A stretch of 64,000 nt of DNA from IMCC26077 sp964418325. Lineage in GTDB: Bacteria; Actinomycetota; Actinomycetes; Nanopelagicales; Nanopelagicaceae. Position numbers and translations under genes: made by a program. The notes under the pieces were generated by a model. It was not told the DNA's origin. It searched no databases and saw only the letters and a list, made by a program, of their open reading frames with translations. This document shows, one piece after another, positions 1-8,639 of this stretch (its first letter is position 1; the number at the start of each line of letters is the position of its first letter). The stretch is taken from the NCBI GenBank assembly GCA_964418325.1, contig CAYQLC010000002.1, positions 58,441 to 122,440 of the forward strand. The letters are read 5' to 3'.

Positions 1-264
1 TCTTTCATAGACATCTTCGATATCAATGCCGCGAGACAACATCAAAACTTGGAGGTGATAAAGGAGCTGACTTATTTCGTTCGCTAAGTTTTCATCGCTC
101 TCGTACTCAGCAGCCATCCACACTTCAGCCGCCTCTTCGACTATTTTTTTACCAATCCCGTGCACCCCTGCGGCTAACAACTTTCCAGTAGAGCCTGCAT
201 CATCCGGTGGATTGGCATAGTCACGTTCAGATAATTCATCCCAGAGATCATCAAAACTCTTCAT
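1..264 (-). CDS. hisE: Phosphoribosyl-ATP pyrophosphatase HisE, 3' end cut by window edge
   Basis: Hydrolyses phosphoribosyl-ATP to phosphoribosyl-AMP in the second step of histidine synthesis in the cytosol. I read 88 codons from ATG at 264 to the left edge with no stop. The translation starts MKSFDDLWDEL and contains GVHGIGKKIVEEAAEVW followed by NEISQLLYHLQVLML, which is the all-alpha MazG-like HisE core (KxxEEAxE metal-binding helix, then the (N/D)E-x-(A/S)DLLYHLxVL helix). The family is usually 85 to 105 residues, so little is missing. It lies 54 bases downstream of rpe and ends the long minus-strand gene run. There is no good Shine-Dalgarno within 20 bases of the ATG; TACCCT followed by six bases and ATG suggests a leaderless start. 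Identity is confident from the motif. Confidence 0.88.
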   Translation of the reverse strand, partial: MKSFDDLWDELSERDYANPPDDAGSTGKLLAAGVHGIGKKIVEEAAEVWMAAEYESDENLANEISQLLYHLQVLMLSRGIDIEDVYER

Positions 265-270
265 AGTCAG

Positions 271-276
271 AGGGTA
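271..276 (-). promoter_or_regulatory. Candidate -10 hexamer for leaderless hisE transcript
   Basis: On the minus strand TACCCT is followed by CTGACT and then the hisE ATG. Six bases between the -10 hexamer and the start codon put transcription initiation at the A of ATG. No clear -35 is visible. Confidence 0.5.
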
Positions 277-318
277 ACTGAAAGCTCTCTCTCCTCGAGG
301 CGAATTAGCCGAGTTCGA

Positions 319-975
319 TTACTGTGTTGCCAAGTGGCGGAGCAGGGTCACCATCTTTGCTGGGTCTTCGGCCTTGTAGACGGCCGAACCCGCGACAAAG
401 GTATCTGCACCTGCTTGTGCAGCAACCTCTATCGTGTTTTGCGAGATACCACCATCCACCTGAAGCCAGACACCGCGCTCGTTTGCACCAAGGCGCGCTC
501 GCGCTAGCCGGACTTTATCGAGCATCTCGCTCATAAAGCTCTGTCCCCCAAACCCCGGTTCTACAGTCATAATTAAAATCATGTCTATGTCCTCGATGAG
601 ATCATCGAGGACACCAAAGTCTGTTCCAGGTTTCAGCGCTACACCAACGCGAGCTCCTAATTTATGCACATCACGAATAATTTGTTGATGATGGATGGCT
701 GCTTCATAGTGATAAGTGACGCTAGCCGAACCCATTTCAGCAAATCTTGGTGCAGCAACTTCGGGCTCTTCCACCATTAGATGTGAATCGACCGGGATTG
801 GGCAATCACGAATGATCTCTGCTGCGCGATTGAAATCAAAGGTGAAGTTTGGGACGAATTTATTATCCATAATGTCAAGGTGGATTAGGTCAGAGACTGA
901 GGCAACTCGTGCAATCTCTTCGTTTAATCGCGAGAAATCGGCATTAAGTATGCTTGGGGTAATCCGCACGGTCAT
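319..975 (-). CDS. rpe: Ribulose-phosphate 3-epimerase
   Basis: Interconverts ribulose 5-phosphate and xylulose 5-phosphate in the pentose phosphate pathway. The 218-residue TIM barrel has the expected motifs in order: ITPSILNADF at the first strand, LDIMDNKFVPN with the first metal-binding and catalytic Asp, DSHLMVEEP, MTVEPGFGGQSF, and VDGGIS with the second catalytic Asp. Length is normal for the family (210 to 230). The ATG at 975 has AGGA upstream, but that lies inside a TAGGAT hexamer six bases before ATG, so the start may be leaderless. It follows rsmB by 35 bases and precedes hisE. Association of rpe with the def-fmt-rsmB cluster is common in Actinobacteria. Confidence 0.95.
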   Translation of the reverse strand: MTVRITPSILNADFSRLNEEIARVASVSDLIHLDIMDNKFVPNFTFDFNRAAEIIRDCPIPVDSHLMVEEPEVAAPRFAEMGSASVTYHYEAAIHHQQIIRDVHKLGARVGVALKPGTDFGVLDDLIEDIDMILIMTVEPGFGGQSFMSEMLDKVRLARARLGANERGVWLQVDGGISQNTIEVAAQAGADTFVAGSAVYKAEDPAKMVTLLRHLATQ

Positions 976-981
976 TTCAAA

Positions 982-987
982 ATCCTA
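982..987 (-). promoter_or_regulatory. Candidate -10 hexamer for rpe
   Basis: Minus strand TAGGAT, then TTTGAA, then the rpe ATG. This is one of the exact six-base-spaced TANNNT elements in the window and lies in the 35-base gap after rsmB. Confidence 0.5.
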
Positions 988-1010
988 TCCATAAGAAACT
1001 CGGTATCGCG

Positions 1011-2363
1011 CTAGGCCTTACGGAGCAAGGCAAGGTACATGGCATCGGTGTGGTGCTGCCCTGGCCAGAGTTGAACATCAAATGAGTGGCCAAGGGCCAT
1101 CTCTCGTGGCAGGTACGCTCGAGCGTCGATTAGCTGTATGTCCGAGCGCTGATTCACAATCCATTGGGTATTGAGAGAAGTTTCCTCTTTCACCGGAGAG
1201 CAAGTGATATAGGCAAGGGTCCCACCCGGTGCCAGGAGATCAATGGCGGCAACGATAAGTTGTCGTTGCAAGCGGACCAGCTCATTTAACTCTTCGACCT
1301 GTTTTCGGTGACGCGCATCAGGTCGCCTACGAAGCGCCCCCAATCCAGAGCATGGCGCGTCGAGGAGAATTTTCTCGACAGAATTGGGGCGTATTGGTGG
1401 GATTGCGCTATCGGCGATGGCAACCTTGTTGGTCATTCGAGTAATTAGTTCGGCTCGATGCGGGGTGATCTCCAAAGCAAGGAAATTTGCTTCCGCATCA
1501 ATAGCCCACCGGCTTAAGAGCGCAGCTTTTCCTCCAGGCCCTGCGCACATATCAAGCCAAATGCGGGCCTTGTTTATTGGCCTATGAACGTTGGGAACCA
1601 GCGAGAGCGCCCGGGCCACAAGGTAGGAGCCTTGGTCCTGTACTCCGCCAGTAGCGTTCTTTATTTCAGTTATCGACTCAGGATTTCCCTCTAAATATCG
1701 GCATTCAGTTGTCCACTCACAGCTTTGGCTTATCTCCCTCGTCGCTTCTGACCACTCACCTCCAGGATAGATAACACCGGTGGTTCGTGGATTTACATTA
1801 TTTGCCTGCAATTCTCGTTCAACCGCTTGCCAATCTCCGAGATTCTCAAAATATTTCTCAACAATCCATCGCGGGTGGGCATGTTCGATGGAGAGGCGGT
1901 CTGCAGTATCTAGGCTTTTGGTTAGTATCTCTATCCATTCTGCACGAGTGCGCTCACTGATTCGCCGTGAAATGGCGTTAACGAAACCTGATGCAGTCCC
2001 AGATTTATTCCGCACAGTAAGTCGCACGGCAGAATCGACTGCTGCATGCGGTGGAGTTTCCAAAGCCAAGAGTTGATGTGCCGTAATTCGTAAGATATTC
2101 AAAGGAACCACATCGATTTTTTTGGTGACTCTTCGTGCGGCGCTTTCAATAATTGCGTCGTAGAGAATTTGCTGACGGAGCGTTCCGTACACGAGTTCGG
2201 TCACGAAGGCCTTGTCTCGCGGATCTAGGGAAACCTTCCGTAATTCTGCTGGAAGAATAAGGTTTGCGTACCCTACCTGGGAATCTATCTTGAGGAGCGT
2301 TCCTAGCGCGAGGTTTCTGGACTCAAAGCCTGGATCCTGGCGCGGCGATTCACTTTTGCTCAC
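1011..2363 (-). CDS. rsmB: 16S rRNA (cytosine-967-C5) methyltransferase RsmB
   Basis: SAM-dependent methyltransferase that makes m5C in the small-subunit rRNA. The protein has 450 residues. The N-terminal third (about 15-150) is a NusB-like RNA-binding domain (ALGTLLKID, RDKAFVTELVYGTLRQQ, LRITAHQLL). The C-terminal Rossmann domain shows the SAM motif WLDMCAGPGGKAALLSRW and the two cysteine motifs of the RsmB/NOP2 family, LDAPCSGLGALRRRPD and AYITCSPVKEET, where the TC cysteine is the nucleophile. The GTG start at 2363 overlaps the fmt TGA as GTGA, indicating translational coupling. Gene order def-fmt-rsmB is typical. The exact target base is inferred from the family. Confidence 0.93.
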   Translation of the reverse strand: MSKSESPRQDPGFESRNLALGTLLKIDSQVGYANLILPAELRKVSLDPRDKAFVTELVYGTLRQQILYDAIIESAARRVTKKIDVVPLNILRITAHQLLALETPPHAAVDSAVRLTVRNKSGTASGFVNAISRRISERTRAEWIEILTKSLDTADRLSIEHAHPRWIVEKYFENLGDWQAVERELQANNVNPRTTGVIYPGGEWSEATREISQSCEWTTECRYLEGNPESITEIKNATGGVQDQGSYLVARALSLVPNVHRPINKARIWLDMCAGPGGKAALLSRWAIDAEANFLALEITPHRAELITRMTNKVAIADSAIPPIRPNSVEKILLDAPCSGLGALRRRPDARHRKQVEELNELVRLQRQLIVAAIDLLAPGGTLAYITCSPVKEETSLNTQWIVNQRSDIQLIDARAYLPREMALGHSFDVQLWPGQHHTDAMYLALLRKA

Positions 2364-3283
2364 TGAGTAAATCTCTCGTCATCGCGCAGAACAATGCCAC
2401 GAGCCCATTCATTACCTGACATGCGTCGCTTACCTGCCGGCTGCACTTCAGTGAGCCTAATCCACCCGTTCCCAGTCGCGACGAAAAGCTCATCCTTCTC
2501 GGTGTGCATCAATCCTGGCTCGCTATGAGGGAAAGTTTTTTCATCGGATTCTGCCCGATGGACGATAAATCGCTCCCCTCGAAAAGTGGTCCAAGCGCTC
2601 GGCGCTGGATTAAATGCGCGAATGCGAGCGAGAACCTTCTCTCTCGCCTGGGACCAATCAATCCGGGCTTCATCGCTGGAGATTTTTGGCGCAATTGGCA
2701 CCGCTCCCTCGTATGACTCCTGAGTAATCGGCGTTAAACCAGTTCCAATCTGTCGAAGAAGCGGGAGAACTTCTCGGGCTGCCTGACTGACCAATTCCTG
2801 CCAAACCTCTCCAGTGGTCATGCCAGTGATATCTATCGCTGCGCTTCGGTGGAAGGTCGGACCGGTATCCATCCCTCGCTCGAGTCGAAAGAGCGTGTAT
2901 CCAATCCTGGTAGCTCCAGAGGCAATCAGGCGTTGAACCGGTGCGGCGCCCCTAGCTTCAGGTAAGTGTGAAAAATGAATATTTACCCATCCACATTTAG
3001 GCAGAGTGAGTAGATTCTCAGGAATCAAATGTCCGAAGGCAACCACCAGGACCAAGTCAACTTTCGCAAGCAGCGGTTCAAGGGAACTTAAGTCACCGTC
3101 CTCGAAGACTAAAAGATCATGAGAGTGCGCCCATTGACTCACTGGGGACAATATCGGCGTGCCACTTCTTCCCTGAGCTTTTGGTGGATTGGTAATTACT
3201 GCCACAATCTCAAGATCGCTTTGACGAATCTCATCGAATATCGGTAGCACTAACGATGGTGTTCCCGCAAGAATAACTCGCAC
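2360..3283 (-). CDS. fmt: Methionyl-tRNA formyltransferase
   Basis: Transfers a formyl group from 10-formyl-tetrahydrofolate to initiator Met-tRNA. The 307-residue protein has the N-terminal formyltransferase fold starting MRVILAGTPSLVLPIF, the core VNIHFSHLPEARGAAPVQ with the conserved Asn/His, and ERGMDTGPTF with the catalytic Asp. The C-terminal OB-like tRNA-binding domain covers roughly 205-300. The usual SLLP in the signature is SHLP here, a mild variation. The GTG start at 3283 overlaps the def stop as TAGTG, and its own stop overlaps rsmB as GTGA. It works with the adjacent deformylase that removes the formyl group after synthesis. Confidence 0.95.
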   Translation of the reverse strand: MRVILAGTPSLVLPIFDEIRQSDLEIVAVITNPPKAQGRSGTPILSPVSQWAHSHDLLVFEDGDLSSLEPLLAKVDLVLVVAFGHLIPENLLTLPKCGWVNIHFSHLPEARGAAPVQRLIASGATRIGYTLFRLERGMDTGPTFHRSAAIDITGMTTGEVWQELVSQAAREVLPLLRQIGTGLTPITQESYEGAVPIAPKISSDEARIDWSQAREKVLARIRAFNPAPSAWTTFRGERFIVHRAESDEKTFPHSEPGLMHTEKDELFVATGNGWIRLTEVQPAGKRRMSGNEWARGIVLRDDERFTQ

Positions 3284-3828
3284 TAGAAACCTAAACCTCC
3301 GGTGGAATGGGGAGAGATTCTAATTTCTGGCATTTGCATTCCGAACCAATCGCTCTCTTTAATATCACGAAGCGCCTGTTTCCGAGTTTGATTATCTAGT
3401 CGATCTACAAAAAGTATTCCGTTGAGGTGATCAGTTTCATGTTGGAAAATTCGTGCAAGTAATTCTTCTCCTTTAAGTTGAATGGGCTCGCCATGCATCG
3501 TAAAACCATCAGCTATCACGGAGAAAGCTCTTTTGCAGTTGTATGCCAAGCCAGGAATTGATAGACACCCTTCGTCTCCCTCTTGTTCCTCCACCCCCAA
3601 CGTCAGTATCGGATTGATGAGATGCCCCACTTCATCATCTATTGACCAGGTAAAAACGCGAAGCGAAACCCCAATTTGAGGGGCGGCCAATCCAGCGCCA
3701 GGGGCGGCTAACATAGTGTCAGTAAGATCTTGAACAAGCTGTCGGATTTCTTTATCGAAATGATCAACTTCTACGGCTCGCGTTGCCAATACAGGATCCC
3801 CAAATAGCCGTATTGGTTGAATCGCCAT
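3283..3828 (-). CDS. def: Peptide deformylase
   Basis: Metalloenzyme that removes N-formyl groups from nascent proteins. The 181-residue protein has all three signature motifs: GAGLAAPQIGVS, EGCLSIPG with the cysteine metal ligand, and QHETDHLNG (HExxH) with two histidine ligands and catalytic Glu. The start is ATG at 3828. AGGAAGG lies about 14 bases upstream, but TAAGAT followed by TTCGCT and ATG gives an exact leaderless geometry, so both initiation modes are possible. Def is followed directly by fmt with a one-base overlap. Confidence 0.95.
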   Translation of the reverse strand: MAIQPIRLFGDPVLATRAVEVDHFDKEIRQLVQDLTDTMLAAPGAGLAAPQIGVSLRVFTWSIDDEVGHLINPILTLGVEEQEGDEGCLSIPGLAYNCKRAFSVIADGFTMHGEPIQLKGEELLARIFQHETDHLNGILFVDRLDNQTRKQALRDIKESDWFGMQMPEIRISPHSTGGLGF

Positions 3829-3834
3829 AGCGAA

Positions 3835-3840
3835 ATCTTA
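3835..3840 (-). promoter_or_regulatory. Candidate -10 hexamer for def-fmt-rsmB
   Basis: Minus strand TAAGAT, then TTCGCT, then the def ATG. It lies in the 17-base gap after priA, so the def-fmt-rsmB subset could be transcribed independently of the pyrimidine genes. Confidence 0.5.
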
Positions 3841-3845
3841 CCTTC

Positions 3846-5840
3846 CTAAATCGATACTGGGTCGACTTTCACTCGAGCCATTGGAGCCCCTGAGGCAGAC
3901 TGCGAAGCAACGCGCCCAAAGATCTCTTGTACCACTGGGAGAGGTTGATGGCTCACAATCCGAATTAGAGCAGCGCTCTCCCCTAGTTCATTTCTTTGCG
4001 AATTGGAGACCAACACGTAATCAGGCAGATTTCTTACAATTTGAGATACGGCCGCATACTCGCCAGAAATTTCAATAGTCTTAACAGCCGGCGGAAGATT
4101 TAATCTCTTTCGCTCTTCCAACTCATTAACTGCTGCCCCGATTGGATTCCAGCGGATTAACGCTTGAAGAGTTGGATGAGAAGTTTCGGTATCAACAAAC
4201 AATGTTCCATTCTTCCGGAGCAAGGTAGCTAGTGCAAACCATCGATTTCTCGCATCAACATCTGCATCAAGGGTTGCTCGTTCAAGAGCAAGGTTGGAGT
4301 TGACTACCGCTATTGCGCTGTAACCTAAATCTGCGATTGGTTCGGACCCTGGCGTTGCGACAACGAGTACTGATTCATTCTCAAGTGTGAATAACCGGTG
4401 ATCCCTATTCGAAAAGAGTATTTTTTGGTTAGGCAGCGATTTTCCTAATTCTTCGACAACTCGTAAATCTCCAATTTGGTTATTTCGCAACTCTCGTCGT
4501 GAACAATAAGGACAGACCCACCCATGAATAACCGAGCGACAGATAATACATTCTGGAGAGCTTGCCGCTTGGGGCAATATCAGTTTTCCACCACATTGGC
4601 ATAGCGCTCGATTGCGACAGAAGCTGCAAGCAAGTGACTGGATATACCCTCGAATCGGAACTTGAACCAAAACTGGTCCATTCAACAAACCTGCTCGAAT
4701 GATGCGCCAAGCTTTGGTGGATAGCCGACCACTCTCTTGCGGGGTATTTCGATCTTCTATTCCCACCACGGAAATGGTCCGTGCTTGGTTAGGCCTCGGG
4801 GATTCTTCAAGAACCCTGAGGTATCTTCGTTCAACATAAAGAGCGCATTGAATTGAAGGTGAATACCCCGCAACTATGAGATGAGCCATCTCAATATTAG
4901 CCCGCATTATGGCTACCTCTCGCGAATGAAAATAGGGCGAGCGTTGTTCGGAATGGCTAACGCTTGCCTCATCCCACAGGAGGATTAAGTCGAGATTCTT
5001 TACGGGAAGAAATAGTGATCCGCGCACCCCGAGAATCACTATTTGTTCTGAGTTGAGAACCTCGAGAAAGGTGGATTCGCGCTGCGCACGCGGCATTTGC
5101 GAGTGCCATTTCACAATTTTTCTATTATGTACATTTGGCTCTGAAAGTAATTTTTTCCACAGTCTTTCCACCTCTGCAAAATCTGGAAGAACAACCAGAG
5201 CACTTCGTGAAGATTGCCTAATGAATTCCGCCAACATGAAAAAAGGATCAGCGCCTGCTGTCGGCGACCAGTAAGCACGAATCTGTTTATCTTGCGAGGG
5301 TTGATGAGAAAGTGCATCCCAAAAGGAAGCTGGGTAGGAAGATTGGACCTGCGAATTTACGGTGGACACCTTTGGCACTACTTGCTCCTGATTAGTTATC
5401 GCCGCATCGCTAAGAGGCGCCATTTGTTGTACCTGCTTGGAGAAGGTAGGAAGTGCAAAGCGCAAGACATCCCACCGTGTTCCGCCGTAATATTTTCGAA
5501 CTTCATCACAAAGTGTAAGAATGTTCTTTGAAACAAGAGGAAACGGTCTGACTACCTCCGAAATGAAACGTAATTCTCCACGAAATTGCGATTGATTTTT
5601 TCGCGCTGTCACTACTCCAAGAACCCGTTTTCTTCGAAACGGCACTTTCACCAGCGTTCCAGGAGTTATCACTTCAGCCATTTCATGGGGAACGAGGAAA
5701 TCAAATTCTTGGTCAAGATGAAGAACGCCACTATCAACCAAAATCGCTGCAACTGGCGCTACGAGGGCTTGTGCCGGTTTAGCGCTTGCCTTGAGGATGC
5801 GTTCTTGTTTTAGGCGTAAGGGCTTAATCGCTTCATTCAT
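3846..5840 (-). CDS. priA: PriA-like primosomal protein N', helicase motifs degenerate
   Basis: PriA restarts stalled replication forks. This 664-residue version has the N-terminal DNA-binding domain (about 28-135, with VLHLDQEFDFLVP and KVPFRRKRVLGVV), a degenerate ATPase region, and a zinc-binding module with eight cysteines at 405, 408, 414, 416, 431, 434, 443 and 446. The Walker A site, GxTGSGKT in E. coli, reads WSPTAGAD at 191-198 with no P-loop lysine, and the DEEH box reads DEAS at 290-293. Loss of helicase motifs is a known feature of actinobacterial PriA, so this is probably a fork-binding or primosome scaffold, not a motor. A good purine-rich ribosome site (AGGGGGAAAG) precedes the ATG. 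It follows metK by 81 bases. Confidence 0.9.
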   Translation of the reverse strand: MNEAIKPLRLKQERILKASAKPAQALVAPVAAILVDSGVLHLDQEFDFLVPHEMAEVITPGTLVKVPFRRKRVLGVVTARKNQSQFRGELRFISEVVRPFPLVSKNILTLCDEVRKYYGGTRWDVLRFALPTFSKQVQQMAPLSDAAITNQEQVVPKVSTVNSQVQSSYPASFWDALSHQPSQDKQIRAYWSPTAGADPFFMLAEFIRQSSRSALVVLPDFAEVERLWKKLLSEPNVHNRKIVKWHSQMPRAQRESTFLEVLNSEQIVILGVRGSLFLPVKNLDLILLWDEASVSHSEQRSPYFHSREVAIMRANIEMAHLIVAGYSPSIQCALYVERRYLRVLEESPRPNQARTISVVGIEDRNTPQESGRLSTKAWRIIRAGLLNGPVLVQVPIRGYIQSLACSFCRNRALCQCGGKLILPQAASSPECIICRSVIHGWVCPYCSRRELRNNQIGDLRVVEELGKSLPNQKILFSNRDHRLFTLENESVLVVATPGSEPIADLGYSAIAVVNSNLALERATLDADVDARNRWFALATLLRKNGTLFVDTETSHPTLQALIRWNPIGAAVNELEERKRLNLPPAVKTIEISGEYAAVSQIVRNLPDYVLVSNSQRNELGESAALIRIVSHQPLPVVQEIFGRVASQSASGAPMARVKVDPVSI

Positions 5841-5921
5841 CGATCTTTCCCCCTCGCGCCCTTTGACGGCCCCAATGGCGCCTGATTGAGCTTGCGAGGA
5901 CGCACCCTCGTGATTAACCGC

Positions 5922-7115
5922 CTAGTTCCCGGTGGCCCGCCGCAATTGCTCCACTCTATCGCTCCGCTCCCACGTGAATTCAGGTAGTGGGCGACCGAAA
6001 TGGCCGTAATTACTGGTTTTTCGGTAGATGGGACGCAAAAGATCAAGGTCGCGAATAATCGCCGCTGGCCGTAGATCAAAGACTTCAGTGACAGCGCTTT
6101 GGATTCTCGAGATGTCCACTTGTTCGGTTCCAAACGTTTCCACAAATAGACCAACCGGTTGCGCCTTTCCGATTGCATATGCCACTTGAACTTCACAGCG
6201 CTGCGCCAACCCTGCGGCAACTATATTTTTTGCTACCCATCGCATGGCATAAGCCGCTGAACGATCTACTTTCGATGGATCTTTGCCACTGAAGGCTCCC
6301 CCACCGTGGCGAGCCATTCCGCCATAGGAATCTACGATGATCTTTCTACCAGTCAATCCAGCATCGCCCATTGGTCCGCCAAGTACAAATCTCCCCGTTG
6401 GATTAACAAGGATTCGCATCTGATGGGTATTCAATTCGTAACGATTGAGAACTGGATCAATAACATGCTTTTTCAAATCTATCGGTAAGGTTTTTTCAAG
6501 ATCGACATCCGGGTCGTGCTGTGTTGACACAACCAAAGTGTCAAGGCGCGTGGCCAGATTTCCCTCGTACTCCACAGTGACTTGAGTTTTAGCATCAGGT
6601 CGGAGATACGTTAGTACTCCAGACTTTCGCACCTGAGCTAATTGACTAGATAATGCGTGCGCTATTGCGATGGGTAATGGCATCAACTCTGGCGTCTCGT
6701 CGGAGGCATATCCGAACATCAATCCTTGGTCGCCTGCTCCTTGTTGATCCAGCGGGTCGGCGGATGCATTGGTTCGCCCCTCGAGAGCAACATCAACTCC
6801 CTGGGCGATATCCGGTGACTGTTTCCCCAGGGAAAGACTGATGCCACACGAATTTCCATCGAATCCCCGCTCACTACTGTTGTATCCGATATCGAGAATT
6901 ACTGAGCGAATTAAGGACATTAGATCGGGATTGGCGTTAGTGGTTACTTCGCCGGCCACGTGCACCTGTCCTGTTGTCAAAAGCGTTTCAACAGCGACTC
7001 GACTCTTTGGGTCTGCTTCAAGAAATGCATCGAGAATGGAATCTGATATCTGATCTGCCATTTTGTCGGGATGGCCTTCGGTAACTGACTCGGATGTGAA
7101 AAGTCTCTTGGACAC
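5922..7115 (-). CDS. metK: S-adenosylmethionine synthase
   Basis: Makes S-adenosylmethionine from methionine and ATP. The 397-residue protein carries all family signatures: SVTEGHPDKMADQISDSILD at the N terminus, GAGDQGLMFGYA in the middle, and GGGAFSGKDPSKVDRSAAY near the C terminus. The start is GTG at 7115, four bases after the coaBC stop. There is no room for a SAM riboswitch or a usual leader: TAGGTT, which overlaps the coaBC TAG, followed by six bases and GTG, suggests a leaderless internal promoter. The adjacent order coaBC-metK-priA is standard in Actinobacteria. Length is normal. Confidence 0.97.
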   Translation of the reverse strand: MSKRLFTSESVTEGHPDKMADQISDSILDAFLEADPKSRVAVETLLTTGQVHVAGEVTTNANPDLMSLIRSVILDIGYNSSERGFDGNSCGISLSLGKQSPDIAQGVDVALEGRTNASADPLDQQGAGDQGLMFGYASDETPELMPLPIAIAHALSSQLAQVRKSGVLTYLRPDAKTQVTVEYEGNLATRLDTLVVSTQHDPDVDLEKTLPIDLKKHVIDPVLNRYELNTHQMRILVNPTGRFVLGGPMGDAGLTGRKIIVDSYGGMARHGGGAFSGKDPSKVDRSAAYAMRWVAKNIVAAGLAQRCEVQVAYAIGKAQPVGLFVETFGTEQVDISRIQSAVTEVFDLRPAAIIRDLDLLRPIYRKTSNYGHFGRPLPEFTWERSDRVEQLRRATGN

Positions 7116-7119
7116 GGGC

Positions 7120-8319
7120 CTAACCTAGCGCCTTAGTAACCACATTGAGCAGTTCGTGGCTAAGCGTGTCTTTTGATTGATAGGGAAAGCGACTGATCGA
7201 ACCATCACGACCAAGCAAAGTTCCTCCGTTGGAGTCAGAGTGAAATACCGATTGGCCTGTCACATCATTGACAAAGAGATAATCAGCGCCTTTTTTTGAT
7301 AATTTAGATGAAGCGGCTTCCAGATCTACAGAACTCTCTGCAGCGAAACCTACGACGATTCCGCGTCCGCCGCTACTGCGATGTTCGCGGGTGAAGGCGG
7401 CCAACACATCTGGATTTTCAATCAAATTCAAGGTGGGTGCGCTGCCGTCTCGTTTGATTTTAGATGAGCTGACCATTGCAGGTCGGTAATCTGCTACTGC
7501 TGCCGCCATAAAAAGCGCATCAAAAATTTTTATCCTAGAAAGTGCCTCGTGAAGTTCTGCCGCTGTTCCCACTTTATCAATAGTGATAGAAGGATCTTGA
7601 GGAAGAATCGCAGATTCGATATTGGCCGCAAGAAGGGTAACGCGCGCACCTCGACTTGCAGCAGCTTTTGCCAGGGCTACGCCTTGTTTACCTGAAGAGA
7701 GATTTCCGATAAATCGAACTGGATCAATCATCTCTCGAGTGCCACCGGCGGTGATGACAATATTTTTCCCGATTAGGTCGCTTTTGAGAAAACCTTTATC
7801 GCGAAGAAAATCGAGAATTTCGAAAACTTCCGGAAATCGACCGACGCCAACATCGCCGTTATTCAGCGGCCCTTCAACGGGATCCATAACTATGATTCCT
7901 CGAGACCGTAGCGTGGCAACGTTCGAGACCGTGGCCGGGTTATTCCACATTTGGTGATGCATTGCAGGAACGATTATCACTGGCGCCTGAGCGGTGAGGA
8001 GGGTGGCCGAGAGCAAATCATCGCTGCGCCCCTGCGCCACCCGAGCAAGAAAATCCGCGGTGGCGGGAGCAATGATCATCATTTCTGCATCACGAGCTAA
8101 TTCGATATGCGCCCCACTTGCCACATCCTCCCAGAGTGAGGAGAGAACTTTTTTCCCGGAGAGCGCTTCCCAAGTTGCAGCGCCCACAAATCGCAGGGCA
8201 TTCTCGGTAGGAATGACCGTGACCTCTAAGTGTCGATCTTGAAGTCTGCGAAGTAATTCGCATGATTTGTACGCGGCAATACCGCCAGTGACTCCAAGAA
8301 TCACTTTTCGGGGAAGCAT
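7120..8319 (-). CDS. coaBC: Bifunctional phosphopantothenoylcysteine decarboxylase/synthetase CoaBC (Dfp)
   Basis: Carries out two steps of coenzyme A synthesis: CTP-dependent ligation of cysteine to phosphopantothenate (CoaB), then FMN-dependent decarboxylation (CoaC). Of 399 residues, about 1-180 are the CoaC flavoprotein domain (ILGVTGGIAAYKSCELL, VPAMHHQMWNNPAT, LNNGDVGVGRFPE). About 190-399 are CoaB, with ITAGGTREMIDPVRFIGNLS and AAAVADYRP. The CoaC signature PxMNxxMW of E. coli reads PAMHHQMW here; I recall a His at this position in other Actinobacteria, so it is probably a lineage variant and not a loss of function. It lies 20 bases downstream of rpoZ. The ATG at 8319 has only a weak ribosome site. 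Confidence 0.95.
   Translation of the reverse strand: MLPRKVILGVTGGIAAYKSCELLRRLQDRHLEVTVIPTENALRFVGAATWEALSGKKVLSSLWEDVASGAHIELARDAEMMIIAPATADFLARVAQGRSDDLLSATLLTAQAPVIIVPAMHHQMWNNPATVSNVATLRSRGIIVMDPVEGPLNNGDVGVGRFPEVFEILDFLRDKGFLKSDLIGKNIVITAGGTREMIDPVRFIGNLSSGKQGVALAKAAASRGARVTLLAANIESAILPQDPSITIDKVGTAAELHEALSRIKIFDALFMAAAVADYRPAMVSSSKIKRDGSAPTLNLIENPDVLAAFTREHRSSGGRGIVVGFAAESSVDLEAASSKLSKKGADYLFVNDVTGQSVFHSDSNGGTLLGRDGSISRFPYQSKDTLSHELLNVVTKALG
7122..7127 (-). promoter_or_regulatory. Candidate -10 hexamer for leaderless metK
   Basis: Minus strand TAGGTT, then AGGCCC, then the metK GTG. The hexamer lies across the final codons of coaBC and its TAG stop. The placement argues for an internal promoter embedded in the long gene run. 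Confidence 0.5.
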
Positions 8320-8339
8320 GGTTGAGAGAACTTGCGCCG

Positions 8340-8603
8340 TTAGGCGCTTTCGTCAGTTTCTAAAGATTCAAGGGTCAGTAACCCACCGTTGATCTCACGG
8401 AGGGCAATAGAGAGAGGCTTCTCATGGACATGTGTCTCAACCAGTGGTCCTACATACTCAAGCAAGCCCTCACTCAGTTGTGAGTAGTAAGCGTTTATCT
8501 GACGAGCGCGCTTAGCAGAGAAGAGAACAAGACTGTACTTTGAGCCACTCTTGGCGAGTAGGTCATCGATGGGTGGGTTGGTGATTCCGTCGCTGTGAAT
8601 CAT
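8340..8603 (-). CDS. rpoZ: RNA polymerase omega subunit
   Basis: Small subunit that assists folding and assembly of beta-prime in RNA polymerase. The 87-residue sequence matches the actinobacterial omega form: NPPIDDLLAKSGSKYSLVLFSAKRARQINAYY followed by the acidic C-terminal tail. The family signature is the D(D/E)LL...KY.LV...AKRARQIN stretch. A strong ribosome site GAGGAGC lies about five bases before the ATG at 8603. Position between gmk and coaBC is the standard order across many bacteria, which supports the call despite the short length. Confidence 0.95.
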   Translation of the reverse strand: MIHSDGITNPPIDDLLAKSGSKYSLVLFSAKRARQINAYYSQLSEGLLEYVGPLVETHVHEKPLSIALREINGGLLTLESLETDESA

Positions 8604-8639
8604 GCTCTGCTCCTCGGGTTTTAGCCCATTCCCGCAGCT

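Noticed and set aside
5895..5910. CGAGG-ACGCAC-CCTCG hairpin between metK and priA as a terminator
   Set aside because: The stem is only five pairs and is not followed by a T-run in the direction of transcription; it is probably chance.
7116..7119. SAM riboswitch upstream of metK
   Set aside because: Only four bases separate coaBC and metK, and the upstream DNA is coBC coding sequence with no riboswitch fold.
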